In this document: positions 41,968 to 50,212 of the stretch, piece by piece
Layout: the number at the start of each line of letters is the position of its first letter
Numbering within the stretch: position 1 is the first letter of the stretch
Assembly (NCBI RefSeq): GCF_965215815.1
Contig: NZ_CBDCEO010000013.1
Location: 372,001-436,000 of the forward strand
DNA: 64,000 nt
Source of the DNA: Poriferisodalis sp965215815
GTDB taxonomy: Bacteria; Actinomycetota; Acidimicrobiia; Acidimicrobiales; Poriferisodalaceae
Direction: 5' to 3'
Notes under the pieces: model-generated
What the model was told of the DNA's origin: nothing
The model's database searches: none
The model's input: only the letters and a program-made list of their open reading frames with translations
Position numbers and translations under genes: made by a program

Positions 41968-43707
41968 AGGGCCCATCATGCCCCAGAGAAGCGCAATCGC
42001 GGGCGGCTCAGCAGTAGACCGCGGCGTCATTCTGTTATCTCGCTGACGGGCGGGGAGTCGCCCAGGTTCTTCCAGGATCGACGGCACTTCGGTGTCGTAG
42101 AGCCACATCTCGACCAGTTCCACGGCTCCTGCACCGGCCAGTTCTTCCACGACGGCCAAGAACTCGGCGGTGTTGGTCGTGCCCCCAGCTGACGATTCGT
42201 AGTGGCGTCGCAAGATGTCGAAGAACACGTCGTCGCCGACGCGGCGGTGCAGGGCATGCAGCGTCAGCATCGCCCTCCGATACACCGCGTTGAAGTCGAA
42301 CAGCTGCGCCACCGTGATGCCGCCGGGCGGTGCTGCTCCCGCAAACGTCGCCGTCTCCAGCTCTCGAGCCATGAGAGCCTCCAGATCCTCGCCTTGCACC
42401 TCAGCTAGGTACAGGAAGCTCAGGTAGTGAGCGAAGCCCTCATGCAGCCAGATGTCGCTCCAATCAGCCACGGTCACCGAGTTGCCGAACCACTGGTGCG
42501 CCAACTCGTGGGCGATGATCTGCGAGCCGAGCGTCTGGGTGCCATGCAGCGAGAGCGTCTGGTTCTCCATGGCAAAGCCCAGGGTGAACGGCATCACAAT
42601 CGTGCCGTAGGCATCGAATGGGTAGGGGCCGAGCAACCCCTCGAAGTACTCGATGGCTCCGGGTGTGATCGACAGCGCCTCAACGGTTGACGTCGCCGCG
42701 GCGTCGCTGAGCGAGCTCGGGATGTAGTCGCGGATGAGCAGGTCGTCGCGCAGTCGATACTCGTGCCGTTCGAACTCGCCGACGTAAACCGCTGCGAGAT
42801 ACGTCGCCATCGGGTCGTCGGATTCCCACGTGACGGTTCTGCGACCGTCAACCACGGCCTCGTGTGTGAGCAGGCCGTTCGATGCCGCTGTGAAACGTTC
42901 GGGCACCGTGATGCGGATGGTGAACGTCGCCTTGTCGGTGGGGTGGTTGTTCGACGGGTACCACGACATGGAACCCGATGGCTCATTCGCTGTGAAGATC
43001 ACCTCGCCGACCGAGAACCAGCCGATGCCCTCAAACGGCACCCCGGGATCCACAACCGGCTCCGGCGAACCCGAGTAGGCAACCTCGGCGACGAACTCCG
43101 TGCTGGCGGGGATCGGTTCGGCGGGTCGAATGACAAGCTCGGTCTTGTAGCGGGAGAACTCCGCGGCGGCGCCGTTCACGGTGACTGCGCTCACCTTGAG
43201 GCCCGACAGGTCCAGGTTGAACTCCTGCAGCTCCTCGGTTGCGATCGCCCGCAGCGATGCCGCCGCGTCGATGGTGTTGGCAACTGGGTTCACATCGAGC
43301 TCGAGGTCGTAGTGCGTGACGTCGTACCCGCCGTTTCCCAGCCACGGATAGAAGCTGTCGCCGAGGCCAGACAGCGGTGTCGGAATCGTTGGCTCCGCCG
43401 CGGCCTCGGCATCCGGCGTGGGGTCCGCGTCGGTTTCGGTTTCGGTTTCGGTTTCGGTTTCCGCCAGCGCTTCGGTTTCCGTCGGCGTCGTTGGCGCCGT
43501 AGGCGTCGTGGTAGTCGCGGACGGCGAGACGGTGGTGGTGGGTGCCGACGAGGTCGGTGGCGACGTTGTGCTGGCAACGATCGGCGCCACTGTCGCCACG
43601 GGCGCGTCGGTGGTCGCGGCCGTGGATTCGACTCCACCAGCGCTGCACGCCGTCGCAGCCAGCGCAATGACGAGTGCGGACGCCAGGGTGCGCATCGGTG
43701 ACATCAT
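41962..43707 (-). CDS. M1 family zinc metallopeptidase, secreted lipoprotein
   Basis: 581 residues. A signal peptide with lipobox ends at Cys21 (ATACSAG). A long Thr/Ser/Pro/Ala/Glu linker to about residue 110 includes a TETE repeat. The M1 catalytic region has a GAMEN-type FAMEN at 378-382, HEXXH as HELAH at 400-404 and the third ligand Glu423 in HEGFAH, so it is an active gluzincin. It lies outside the membrane and would cleave N-terminal residues of peptides. The last about 25 residues (after EEPGRLP) look non-family and overlap the diverged MaoC tail and the palindrome, suggesting that the natural end was changed by an insertion. Confidence 0.92.
   Translation of the reverse strand: MMSPMRTLASALVIALAATACSAGGVESTAATTDAPVATVAPIVASTTSPPTSSAPTTTVSPSATTTTPTAPTTPTETEALAETETETETETDADPTPDAEAAAEPTIPTPLSGLGDSFYPWLGNGGYDVTHYDLELDVNPVANTIDAAASLRAIATEELQEFNLDLSGLKVSAVTVNGAAAEFSRYKTELVIRPAEPIPASTEFVAEVAYSGSPEPVVDPGVPFEGIGWFSVGEVIFTANEPSGSMSWYPSNNHPTDKATFTIRITVPERFTAASNGLLTHEAVVDGRRTVTWESDDPMATYLAAVYVGEFERHEYRLRDDLLIRDYIPSSLSDAAATSTVEALSITPGAIEYFEGLLGPYPFDAYGTIVMPFTLGFAMENQTLSLHGTQTLGSQIIAHELAHQWFGNSVTVADWSDIWLHEGFAHYLSFLYLAEVQGEDLEALMARELETATFAGAAPPGGITVAQLFDFNAVYRRAMLTLHALHRRVGDDVFFDILRRHYESSAGGTTNTAEFLAVVEELAGAGAVELVEMWLYDTEVPSILEEPGRLPARQRDNRMTPRSTAEPPAIALLWGMMGPL
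42002..42046 (+). repeat. Diverged copy of the 3' end of the MaoC-like gene
   Basis: This 45-base stretch matches 40119-40163 (the last 15 codons of the MaoC-like gene) at about 36 of 45 positions, with the first 34 bases at about 31 of 34. Both encode AVDRGVILLS then stop. Here it lies in the same orientation as the MaoC-like gene, antisense to the last codons of the M1 peptidase gene. It sits just outside the second palindrome. Confidence 0.6.
43431..43460 (+). repeat. Five-copy hexanucleotide repeat in the M1 linker
   Basis: Five exact copies of CGGTTT, encoding Thr-Glu repeats on the minus strand. As the unit is two codons, changes in copy number would not shift the frame but would change the linker length. 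Confidence 0.85.
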
Positions 43708-43801
43708 CGCAGCGGAATTCGGCGGCGCATGGTCACGCCCGCCGATTCAACCGCAGGCAGGAGCGCCTGCGGACGCTTCGGATTCCTGGGGCAGTGCCGG
43801 G

Positions 43802-44479
43802 CTAGCTCAGGTGCTCAGCGAAGTGAACAAGGGTGCGCTGTTTGGCGGTGCCGGCGGCATCGGGGTTGAAGCTGGCGCGGGCATCGCAGTTGAAGCCGTG
43901 ATCGGCGCCGTCGTAGACGTGAACGGCGACGTGGGACCAACGCTCAGCGATGACGTTCACGTTCTCCAGCGGGATGCCGTGATCTTCCGAGCCGAAGTGC
44001 AGCAGCAGCGGCGCAGCGGGCCGCTCTTCGAGATACGGAATGATCTGGCCGCCGTAGTAGCCGGAGGCCGCTGCGATCTGGTCGGACAGACGAGCCGCCG
44101 CCACGTAGCAGACCGTCCCGCCCCAGCAGTATCCGACGACGCCCACCTTGCCGCCTTCGGAGGCGCAGGCCGCTGCGGCCGAGACGTCAGCCATCACCTG
44201 TTCCATCGTCAGGTCGTCGAAGGCAATCTTGCGACCCACATCGATGCCCTCGGCGTTGTAGCCCAGCTCGACTCCCGAGCGCACCCGGTCGAACAACGCC
44301 GGCGCCACCGCGAGGTAGCCGTCCGCTGCGTAGCCGTCGGCCACGCTGCGAATGTGGTCGTTCACACCAAAGATTTCCTGCACGACCACGACGCCGCCCT
44401 TCGGCGCGCCGTCAGGTTCGGCCCGGTAAGCGCTGAACGTCACGCCATCAGATGCTGTCAATTCGATCGTCTGTCCCAT
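43802..44479 (-). CDS. Dienelactone hydrolase family protein
   Basis: 225 residues from the ATG at 44477-44479; the frame to 44560 lacks a site. The catalytic triad is visible: Cys118 in VGYCWGG, Asp166 in GSEDHGIP and His194 in DGADHGFNC, as in dienelactone hydrolases, which open the lactone in modified ortho-cleavage of chlorocatechols. Many actinobacterial members act on other esters or lactones. It lies next to the M1 peptidase on the same strand, with no shared function apparent. Confidence 0.92.
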   Translation of the reverse strand: MGQTIELTASDGVTFSAYRAEPDGAPKGGVVVVQEIFGVNDHIRSVADGYAADGYLAVAPALFDRVRSGVELGYNAEGIDVGRKIAFDDLTMEQVMADVSAAAACASEGGKVGVVGYCWGGTVCYVAAARLSDQIAAASGYYGGQIIPYLEERPAAPLLLHFGSEDHGIPLENVNVIAERWSHVAVHVYDGADHGFNCDARASFNPDAAGTAKQRTLVHFAEHLS

Positions 44480-44553
44480 GGCGCAAATGTCTAGCGGACC
44501 CGCCCCGTCACCATCAGTGCTGCGCCTGTGGGAGATTGCGATTTTGAGCGCAC

Positions 44554-44985
44554 TCACCACAGGAGCATGAGGCCTTCGGCCACGGCGGCATCGGTGAGCT
44601 GCTCATCAAAGCAGCCGAATGGACATCTGCCGATGAGGCGAGATGCGGCCAGCGCCGAGGCAAGCTGCACAGCGTCGTAGGCGCGAAGCGGGTGACGGGC
44701 TACGAGGTCGATTGCTGAGCGCAGGATGTCTTCGCCTACCTCGATGAGGACGGTGTCGCTGTCCCGGGTAGAAGCGGAGACGTCAGTCAGGAATCGCCGG
44801 CACAAGACCTGAGCGTCGGTTGCGGAGATTTCACCGACGCGATGCTTGCGCCATAACGCGGCTGGGACCTCCACAGCAGCCAGGTCGCTGGCGATCACCG
44901 GCTCCGAGACGGCTTGCACCACGTCGCTTTCTGGCTCGTTGGCGTAGCGCTTGACGAGAGCGGATGAATCGAGGAATACCGTCAC
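44554..44985 (-). CDS. vapC: PIN domain toxin, VapC-like
   Basis: 143 residues. Catalytic acidic residues sit in MTVFLDSSALVKRYANEPES (Asp6), LAAVEVPAALWRK (Glu), and RAYDAVQLASA (Asp, near residue 100), as in PIN ribonucleases. It starts with GTG overlapping the stop of the preceding VapB-like gene (4 bases). Confidence 0.92.
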   Translation of the reverse strand: MTVFLDSSALVKRYANEPESDVVQAVSEPVIASDLAAVEVPAALWRKHRVGEISATDAQVLCRRFLTDVSASTRDSDTVLIEVGEDILRSAIDLVARHPLRAYDAVQLASALAASRLIGRCPFGCFDEQLTDAAVAEGLMLLW

Positions 44986-45278
44986 CGATTGTCGCGAACC
45001 AGTTCAGACAGCGGTGTTCCCTGACCGGCTCGTTGGCGGGCGGCGGCGACCGCGTCTTCGTCGGGTCGCACCATGTCGCGAGCTTCAAAGTCAGAGAGAA
45101 GGCCAGCGAGTCTGAGGCGCGATCTGATCTCCTCGATTGCATTCGATGAGAGTGAGGGGTCAGTTGCCGCCTGCGCTATCCGGGTGAGGTACTCGTTCAT
45201 CGAGATGCGCTGGTCCTGGGCACTCATCTTGATGCGAGCGACGAGTTCATCGTCTGCTCGCCAAGTGATCTGCTGCAT
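44982..45278 (-). CDS. vapB: Ribbon-helix-helix antitoxin, VapB-like
   Basis: 98 residues. The N-terminal QQITWRADDELVARIKMSAQ, then ISMNEYLTRIAQAA, is a ribbon-helix-helix pattern. The C-terminal tail is acidic/Arg-rich and would wrap the toxin. Its start codon lies in a strong inverted repeat (45274-45301). Order antitoxin-toxin, 4-base overlap. Confidence 0.9.
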   Translation of the reverse strand: MQQITWRADDELVARIKMSAQDQRISMNEYLTRIAQAATDPSLSSNAIEEIRSRLRLAGLLSDFEARDMVRPDEDAVAAARQRAGQGTPLSELVRDNR

Positions 45279-45301
45279 GACTGCATGGTAGCAGTCATGC
45301 A
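45274..45301 (-). promoter_or_regulatory. VapBC operator palindrome
   Basis: TGCATGACTGC at 45274-45284 and GCAGTCATGCA at 45291-45301 form a perfect 11-base inverted repeat with a 6-base gap, and a further GTCATGCAG follows. The VapB ATG is inside it, as expected for autoregulation. Confidence 0.75.
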
Positions 45302-45793
45302 GTCATGCAGATTGCGACCTGGGCGTCTGTTGATCGATTGGCCGGGTAGTTCGCGTGTTGGGGCCGCGCGCGGTGCTGATGCAATACAGGGCAGTGCGTG
45401 TCCGGCGCGGGAGTTGTCGGGCGTTTCGCGCTTTGGCGTGGGGTGCGGGTGTCGGTCGGGCGGGTCGCTCGCCTGCGGTCGCTGTTTCGTCGGCGGTGTT
45501 CGGATCGCCAGGAGAATCGATTGCGTTCGCCGTGGTGTTGCTGAGGGCCGTGGCTGCTGTGCTCAGGCCGCCAAGAGGGCGTGCGGATAGGTGGAGCGGC
45601 TTTCGGCATGCGTCTGGTGCCGTAACCGGCAGGCTTGTAGAGCTGCTGGTCAGAGGGTTGAGCCAGCCTGCGCAGTCAGATGCGTTTCCGCAGGTCAGCG
45701 CCTATCCGCTAATGCTCCAAATGAGTCTCGTGTGAACTTGGCGTGGGTGTGGGGCAGTTGCGGCGGCGAGGCGGCGGACCCTGCAGACGGTGT
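45302..45793. other. Intergenic region between vapB and the HNH gene
   Basis: About 490 bases with no convincing gene. Frames cross it on both strands, but they are Arg/Pro/Ser-rich, lack ribosome sites and overlap one another. It may be the degraded 3' flank of the HNH gene or promoter DNA. No RNA feature is seen. Confidence 0.4.
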
Positions 45794-47656
45794 TCAGGCT
45801 GCTGGCTGTGTCTCGTGTGGCGTAGTGGCGGTCCGTGATTTGTGTGGTGTGGCGGCGGTCGGTACCGGTGGTCTGTGTGGTGTGGCGGCGGTCGGTACCG
45901 GTGGTCTGTGCGGTGTGGCGGCGGTCGGTACCGGTGGTCTGTGCGGTGTGGCGGTGGTCACAGCGGGCGGCGCGGCTGGGGACAGGGGCAGCAGTTGTGA
46001 GGTGTCGGCGGGTGCTGGCTGGTGTGGGGTGCGATGTTTGGGTTTGCGTGAGCGGGCGAGGTTCGGTGGCTGTGCAGGATCGGGGGGCATGAGCCGGTAG
46101 CGGCCGTCGCGCAGAACTACGTGCCAGTTGTGGTCGTGGATGCGGTCGTGGCAGGACCAGCACACCAGCACGAGATTGTCGACGTGTGTCTTGCCGCCGC
46201 TTTTCCACGGGATGACATGGTGCGCTTCGCATTCGAGCGGCAGCGCGCCGCAGCCGATGCAGGCCCCGTCGCGTGCGATCAGCGCGCGGCGCTGGGCGGC
46301 GGTGGGCGCCCGTCGTGCGACGGTCTCATACAGCGGGGTGAGCGTGTCGCCGAAGATCTCCACCCACACATCGGAGTTGCACGCCAGCCGCGCAAGGGCG
46401 CCGGGAGGGATCGGGCCGACACCGCAGATCTCCGCGAACCCACCGGGCTGATCAGCCAAAGCGGCCAAGTCGGCGCGCACGATGATCTCCGCGGCGGCCT
46501 TGCGCCCCACAGTCGGCGCCGGCACTGCTAGGAGCGTCGGCTCGGACTGATCGGTCCCTTCGGCGTGGCCGTGTCGGCCCGGTCGTGGGCTGTCAGTGTC
46601 GGGCGGTCTCAGCAGGTCCGGCTGCGGCGGGAGGTTCGTGTCCGGTCGCTGGTCGGCTGGTCCGGTCTGTGCTGGGGGTGTGCGAACGCCTTGTGGTGTT
46701 CCAGGCGGCGGCGCCTGACCAGCAGCGAGCCGAGCGGTCTGTGCTGGCGGTGTGCGAACGCCCTGTTGTGCTGTTGTGCCAGCGGATTGTGCTGTTGTGC
46801 CAGTGGATTGTGCTGTTGTGCCAGTGGATTGTGCGGCTGTGCCGGCGGCCAGGAGCGTGTCGAGCGCGTCGGCCATGCGCTGGTCTGTGGTGCGCTGCTC
46901 TGTCGCGGGCCCAGTAGCACCGCCGCCGCCGCTGCCGTTGCTGTCGTTGCCGTTGCCGTTGTCGTTGTCGTTGTCGTTGTTGTGGTTGTCGCCGCCAGCG
47001 GCCCGGTTGGGGTGCTGGGCTCGGCGGCGGTCGGCTTGGCGGTGTTGTTCGGCTTGGCGGCGCAGCCGCTGCTGGATGCGGGCGCCGGTTTCGGAGTCGA
47101 AGCTGCCGCGCATCTGCACCGACCCGTCCTCGCCGTTCCAAAAGCGCACATGACGGTTGCGGCGGTTGCGGCGATGCTGCGCCGCGAGATCGGCGGCGTC
47201 TTGGTGCTGGGCTTCCCAGCGGCGAGCGGCGTGGGCGAACTCGTCGGCTGGCAGGGTCTTGGCGAGCCCGATCAGCCCAGGGTCGTGTTGCACTGCGCCG
47301 GGGCTGGTCTTGCGCGCTGCGCGCGCGAGCCTGGCCGCGTTCGCCAGGCTGATCTGGCCCGCCGCGACCCCCTCGTCCGCGTCGGGGATCGAGGCAAGCT
47401 CGGCGCCAGTGCGCACGTTGCGCGCGGCGTCGGAGCGCGACAGGCCGCTGTGCTCGCTCAGCAGCCCTGCGCCGCCGTCGCCGTGGTCCTCGCGGCGGGC
47501 GACCAGCGCGGCGGCTTTGGTCTCGAGCAGCTCGACGCGGCTGCGCAGCTGCTTGGACAGCGCCAGGGTGCGGCGCAGCTGATCGCTGGAGGCGGCGTCG
47601 ACGGCGTCAAGCGCGGAGGTGAGGTGCCCGAGTGCCTGCTCCACGTGAGAGAACAT
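45794..47656 (-). CDS. DUF222/13E12-type HNH endonuclease
   Basis: 620 residues. The N-terminal DUF222-like domain has HSGLSRSDAARNVRTGAELASIPD near residue 70 and GQISLANAARLARAARK near residue 100. A Gly/Asn/Asp-rich linker and Pro/Thr repeats span about residues 220-370. The HNH core (CIGCGALPLECEAHHVIPWKSGG, then LVLVCWSCHDRIH) is at about 455-505, with the Cys-rich zinc pattern. The C-terminal 90 residues contain an 11-residue unit (PHRPPVPTAAT) repeated. Such genes are common in actinobacteria and are linked with mobile or SOS-induced functions. An SOS box overlaps the start. Confidence 0.88.
   Translation of the reverse strand: MFSHVEQALGHLTSALDAVDAASSDQLRRTLALSKQLRSRVELLETKAAALVARREDHGDGGAGLLSEHSGLSRSDAARNVRTGAELASIPDADEGVAAGQISLANAARLARAARKTSPGAVQHDPGLIGLAKTLPADEFAHAARRWEAQHQDAADLAAQHRRNRRNRHVRFWNGEDGSVQMRGSFDSETGARIQQRLRRQAEQHRQADRRRAQHPNRAAGGDNHNNDNDNDNGNGNDSNGSGGGGATGPATEQRTTDQRMADALDTLLAAGTAAQSTGTTAQSTGTTAQSAGTTAQQGVRTPPAQTARLAAGQAPPPGTPQGVRTPPAQTGPADQRPDTNLPPQPDLLRPPDTDSPRPGRHGHAEGTDQSEPTLLAVPAPTVGRKAAAEIIVRADLAALADQPGGFAEICGVGPIPPGALARLACNSDVWVEIFGDTLTPLYETVARRAPTAAQRRALIARDGACIGCGALPLECEAHHVIPWKSGGKTHVDNLVLVCWSCHDRIHDHNWHVVLRDGRYRLMPPDPAQPPNLARSRKPKHRTPHQPAPADTSQLLPLSPAAPPAVTTATPHRPPVPTAATPHRPPVPTAATPHRPPVPTAATPHKSRTATTPHETQPAA
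45841..45960 (+). repeat. 33-base tandem repeat, about 3.6 copies
   Basis: Units at 45841-45873, 45874-45906 and 45907-45939, plus a partial one, near-identical. On the minus strand they encode the repeated PHRPPVPTAAT end of the HNH protein. With no spacers it is a plain tandem repeat rather than a CRISPR. Confidence 0.9.
46768..46850 (+). repeat. 21-base tandem repeat in the HNH linker
   Basis: Three near-exact 21-base units at 46768-46830 and a partial fourth. They encode the AQSTGTT repeats of the linker. A larger GVRTPPAQT-coding duplication flanks them. Confidence 0.85.
46936..46990 (+). repeat. Degenerate GTTGTC/GTTGCC hexamer run
   Basis: A run of hexamers encoding the Asn/Asp repeat of the HNH linker on the minus strand. 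Copy-number change would alter only linker length. Confidence 0.7.
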
Positions 47657-47662
47657 GTGTTC
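47651..47662 (-). promoter_or_regulatory. Actinobacterial SOS (LexA) box at the HNH start
   Basis: GAACATGTGTTC fits the GAAC-N4-GTTC core of the mycobacterial LexA box and overlaps the HNH start codon (47654-47656). In Mycobacterium tuberculosis several 13E12-type HNH genes are LexA targets, which supports this reading. The outer bases do not match fully. Confidence 0.7.
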
Positions 47663-47996
47663 ACTCTACGGGGAGGGTGTCACAAACACACGTTCTCGAC
47701 CCAATCCGATCATTACAATTACTTTACATACCGTTTCATAGTACGACAGTGCTGTACACTGACACCGGCGAACCGCCCCCGGCCGCGACGGGACCAGCGA
47801 CCGACAGCACACCGCCAAACCCGACACGATCCTGCACCACACCTCGCCAGCCGAGGCCCACCCCCAATAAACAGCCCGAGCACACTGTCGAGTCCGGTAC
47901 GACACCCCCGACTCCGCGCCAAAATGCGAAGAGCCGGTTGTCGGGTCGGAGAGATTTAGATATCGTACGATATCGTCCAGATGGAGAGGTTCGAAC
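47663..47996. other. Divergent promoter region between HNH and FitAB/VapBC-like pair
   Basis: About 330 bases. An AT-richer stretch at 47705-47755 (near tacaattactttacat) may hold the HNH promoter. The rest is Pro/Arg-coding-like in several frames but has no gene. An exact 16-base palindrome at 47959-47974 sits before the antitoxin. Confidence 0.5.
47959..47974 (+). promoter_or_regulatory. 16-base perfect palindrome, likely antitoxin operator
   Basis: GATATCGTACGATATC lies 22 bases before the antitoxin GTG, exactly where an autoregulating ribbon-helix-helix antitoxin would bind. Confidence 0.75.
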
Positions 47997-48215
47997 GTGG
48001 CTGACATCTTGATTCGTGACGTTCCCGACGATGTTGTCGCGGCCGTCGATGCCAACGCAAGCAGGGCTGAACTTTCCCGAGTCGAGTACCTGCGTCGAAT
48101 GCTCGAACGCGAATGCGCACGTACACCTGAAGTGACGGTGGAGTCCTTTCGCAGGCTCGCGGAGACCTGCGCCAACGCCAAGGACCCCGAATTCATCGCC
48201 TCCGCATGGCGGTAA
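47997..48215 (+). CDS. FitA/VapB-like ribbon-helix-helix antitoxin
   Basis: 72 residues from a GTG at 47997 with a GGAGAGG site. MADILIRDVPDDVVAAVDANASRAELSRVEYLRRMLERE is the FitA-like RHH pattern. Its end overlaps the toxin start by 10 bases. Confidence 0.85.
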   Translation: MADILIRDVPDDVVAAVDANASRAELSRVEYLRRMLERECARTPEVTVESFRRLAETCANAKDPEFIASAWR

Positions 48216-48628
48216 CCGAGTGGCTTATAGACACTTCGGCGCTGGTTCGGCTGGAAATCGCGATCGACGCAAGTGAGTGGACAAAGCGAGTCCAGCGTGG
48301 ACTCGTGCGGATCGCGACTGCGACGAGGCTGGAACTCGGCGTAGCGGCTCGTTCAGCCGAAGAACTTCGTCGGCGGTTTGATGAACCTCCGCTCAGCATG
48401 ATGCCTGTCGAGTATCTGACACCGGCAGCGGAGGACCGGGCAGTCGAAGTGCAACTGGCGTTGGCGCGAGCTGGTCATCATCGTGCGCCGTCGATACCGG
48501 ATCTCTTGCTCGCTGCATCGGCGGAACTCGCGGGACTGACCGTCCTGCACGTCGACAAGGACTTCGAACTCATCGCAGAGGTCACCGGCCAGCCCGTCGA
48601 ACGGCTTGCGATAACGCCGAGTTTGTGA
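48206..48628 (+). CDS. PIN domain toxin, VapC/FitB-like
   Basis: 140 residues. Acidic PIN residues in WLIDTSALVRLE (Asp near residue 9), ATRLELGVA (Glu), and SIPDLLLAASA (Asp) are in place. It is co-transcribed with the antitoxin. Convergent with the Mrr-like nuclease gene, only 2 bases away. Confidence 0.88.
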   Translation: MAVTEWLIDTSALVRLEIAIDASEWTKRVQRGLVRIATATRLELGVAARSAEELRRRFDEPPLSMMPVEYLTPAAEDRAVEVQLALARAGHHRAPSIPDLLLAASAELAGLTVLHVDKDFELIAEVTGQPVERLAITPSL

Positions 48629-48630
48629 AG

Positions 48631-50208
48631 TCAACCGGAGCTGGACGGTTCGGCTGAAGCGTCACTCGCTTCGTCGAAGGCGTCAGCCAGCCATCGCAAC
48701 CGTGCCGCCACCACCCTTGGGGCAGCCGTCGGCAAGTAGTCCCTGTTCGGATGCTCGCCACGGAATCCGATCGCGTCAAGCCACGGGTTCGCGAGCAGTT
48801 CAAGAGCAGCGTCGACGTCCCCAAGCCGTGATGCAATCCCGTTCTGGCTCAGGGCGAATTGCACGACTTGAGCTGTGGCCGTCGCCGAACCGCTCTCTGC
48901 CACGTTCGACACCGCTCGGCATGCACCGACGAGCAAGCCACGCCGATGCTCATGTTCGGCGCGAGCGGCCTCAATTGGCACAAGATCTACTGTGCCGCCG
49001 CGAGGCTGGTCATTCTCGTCGGCGAACAACGCTTGATACTCGGGCAGCGGCAGCGGCACCAGGGCGTGCTTGGCAACAAGTTCGGCGAGCAATTCGGCGG
49101 CAAGCACGCCGATCCGTGCGCTCGTAGCGAAGTCGAGTAGCTGACCACTCGGTTCCGGACCGACCAAGAGCGCATACTCAGCTTGGTGCAACTTCCGATG
49201 CTTCTCGATCGCAGGCCACGTGACCTGACCAGATGTGAGCTTGCCCTTACTGACCGCTTTCGCATCGACGACCGCTTTGTATCGCCAACGATTCGCTAAG
49301 CGGACGTCACCGTCGGCAGGCTGGCGAACCCCGCTGACCAACACGTCTGTCTGACCCGCTCCCGACAGCAGTTGTGCCTCGAAGCCCAAGAACGCAAAGG
49401 CGTCTCGCACCGCTTCCTCGAACTCCTTGTGCCTAGCTCCATCGTTCGCGCATTGGATCAAACGTTGAGCGATATCAGTTGCCAACGTTCGGGGCGATTT
49501 CGGCTCGGGGTGGATTGGATGGGATTCATCCGTCGGCAGTTCTCCGCCTTCTGTCCCATTGCCCTCGTGAACGGAGCCCCCATCCCGGACGGGAGGTTGC
49601 ACTCCAAGATCGTCGACACTCACCGTCGTCACTTCGTTGGGCCGGTACAGCTTGATTCGATCGAGAAAGGCAAGTCCTGCGTCGGTCGCCTGGTACGTAT
49701 TGCCGGGCTTTTGCTGTGCGAAGCCAGCGGACCTCAACCATCCGAGTCGGTACGCGATCTGCGAGTCCTTCTGCCATCCGAAGCCGTATCTGTCGTTGGC
49801 AGTCTTGAGTAGTGACTTTCGTGTTCGCGGTAGTCGCACCTCGTGAATCAACTCACCGACGAGCCTCAGGTTCGCGTGCATGGTTCCGACGACGAAATCC
49901 GCGCGCCGCGTTTCTAGCCAGCGAGCGCTGGGCGAGGTGAGGGCGATGCGGTCTGGAGTCTTCTCTAAGAGGCCGTACTTCTGCAGCCCCTGGATCTGAA
50001 CTAACGCCACATAGGCATCCAGCGAGTAAGCCGCCATGTAGCGCTGCTGTAGTTCATCTTGATCCAGCCGGTCATCGCGGCACTGCTGCAGAATCCAAGC
50101 CAAGGTGTCGAAGTACCGCTCGTACCCACCGGCAAGCGGCAGCACGCCATTTGCGCGCTGCTCCCACGGTTTGACCTGGGGCAGCTCCGCGGCGAGGTCG
50201 TCCGTCAA
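48631..50208 (-). CDS. Mrr-like restriction endonuclease, solitary
   Basis: 525 residues. The N-terminal about 170 residues resemble a winged-helix region (RTRKSLLKTANDRYGFGW, SQIAYRLGWLRSAGFA). Residues 245-380 carry a PD-(D/E)xK-like fold: KEFEEAVRDAFAFLGFEAQLLSGAGQTDVLV, then YKAVVDAKAV with DxK as the active-site pair. This is the general design of Mrr/type IV enzymes, which cut methylated or foreign DNA. No methyltransferase is adjacent. It is flanked by the PIN toxin and an amidohydrolase. Confidence 0.72.
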   Translation of the reverse strand: MTDDLAAELPQVKPWEQRANGVLPLAGGYERYFDTLAWILQQCRDDRLDQDELQQRYMAAYSLDAYVALVQIQGLQKYGLLEKTPDRIALTSPSARWLETRRADFVVGTMHANLRLVGELIHEVRLPRTRKSLLKTANDRYGFGWQKDSQIAYRLGWLRSAGFAQQKPGNTYQATDAGLAFLDRIKLYRPNEVTTVSVDDLGVQPPVRDGGSVHEGNGTEGGELPTDESHPIHPEPKSPRTLATDIAQRLIQCANDGARHKEFEEAVRDAFAFLGFEAQLLSGAGQTDVLVSGVRQPADGDVRLANRWRYKAVVDAKAVSKGKLTSGQVTWPAIEKHRKLHQAEYALLVGPEPSGQLLDFATSARIGVLAAELLAELVAKHALVPLPLPEYQALFADENDQPRGGTVDLVPIEAARAEHEHRRGLLVGACRAVSNVAESGSATATAQVVQFALSQNGIASRLGDVDAALELLANPWLDAIGFRGEHPNRDYLPTAAPRVVAARLRWLADAFDEASDASAEPSSSG

Positions 50209-50212
50209 GGGG

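Noticed and set aside
45841..45960. 33-base repeats as a possible CRISPR array
   Set aside because: Units abut with no spacers, lie inside the HNH coding frame and keep the codon frame, and no cas genes are present.
45285..46100. Plus-strand frames through the vapB-HNH gap and HNH 3' end
   Set aside because: They overlap each other, encode Cys/Val/Gly repeats from the tandem repeat DNA, and have no ribosome site.
47985..47999. GGTTCGA near the antitoxin start as a tRNA T-loop
   Set aside because: No acceptor stem or anticodon arm can be folded around it; it is the ribosome site and start of the antitoxin.
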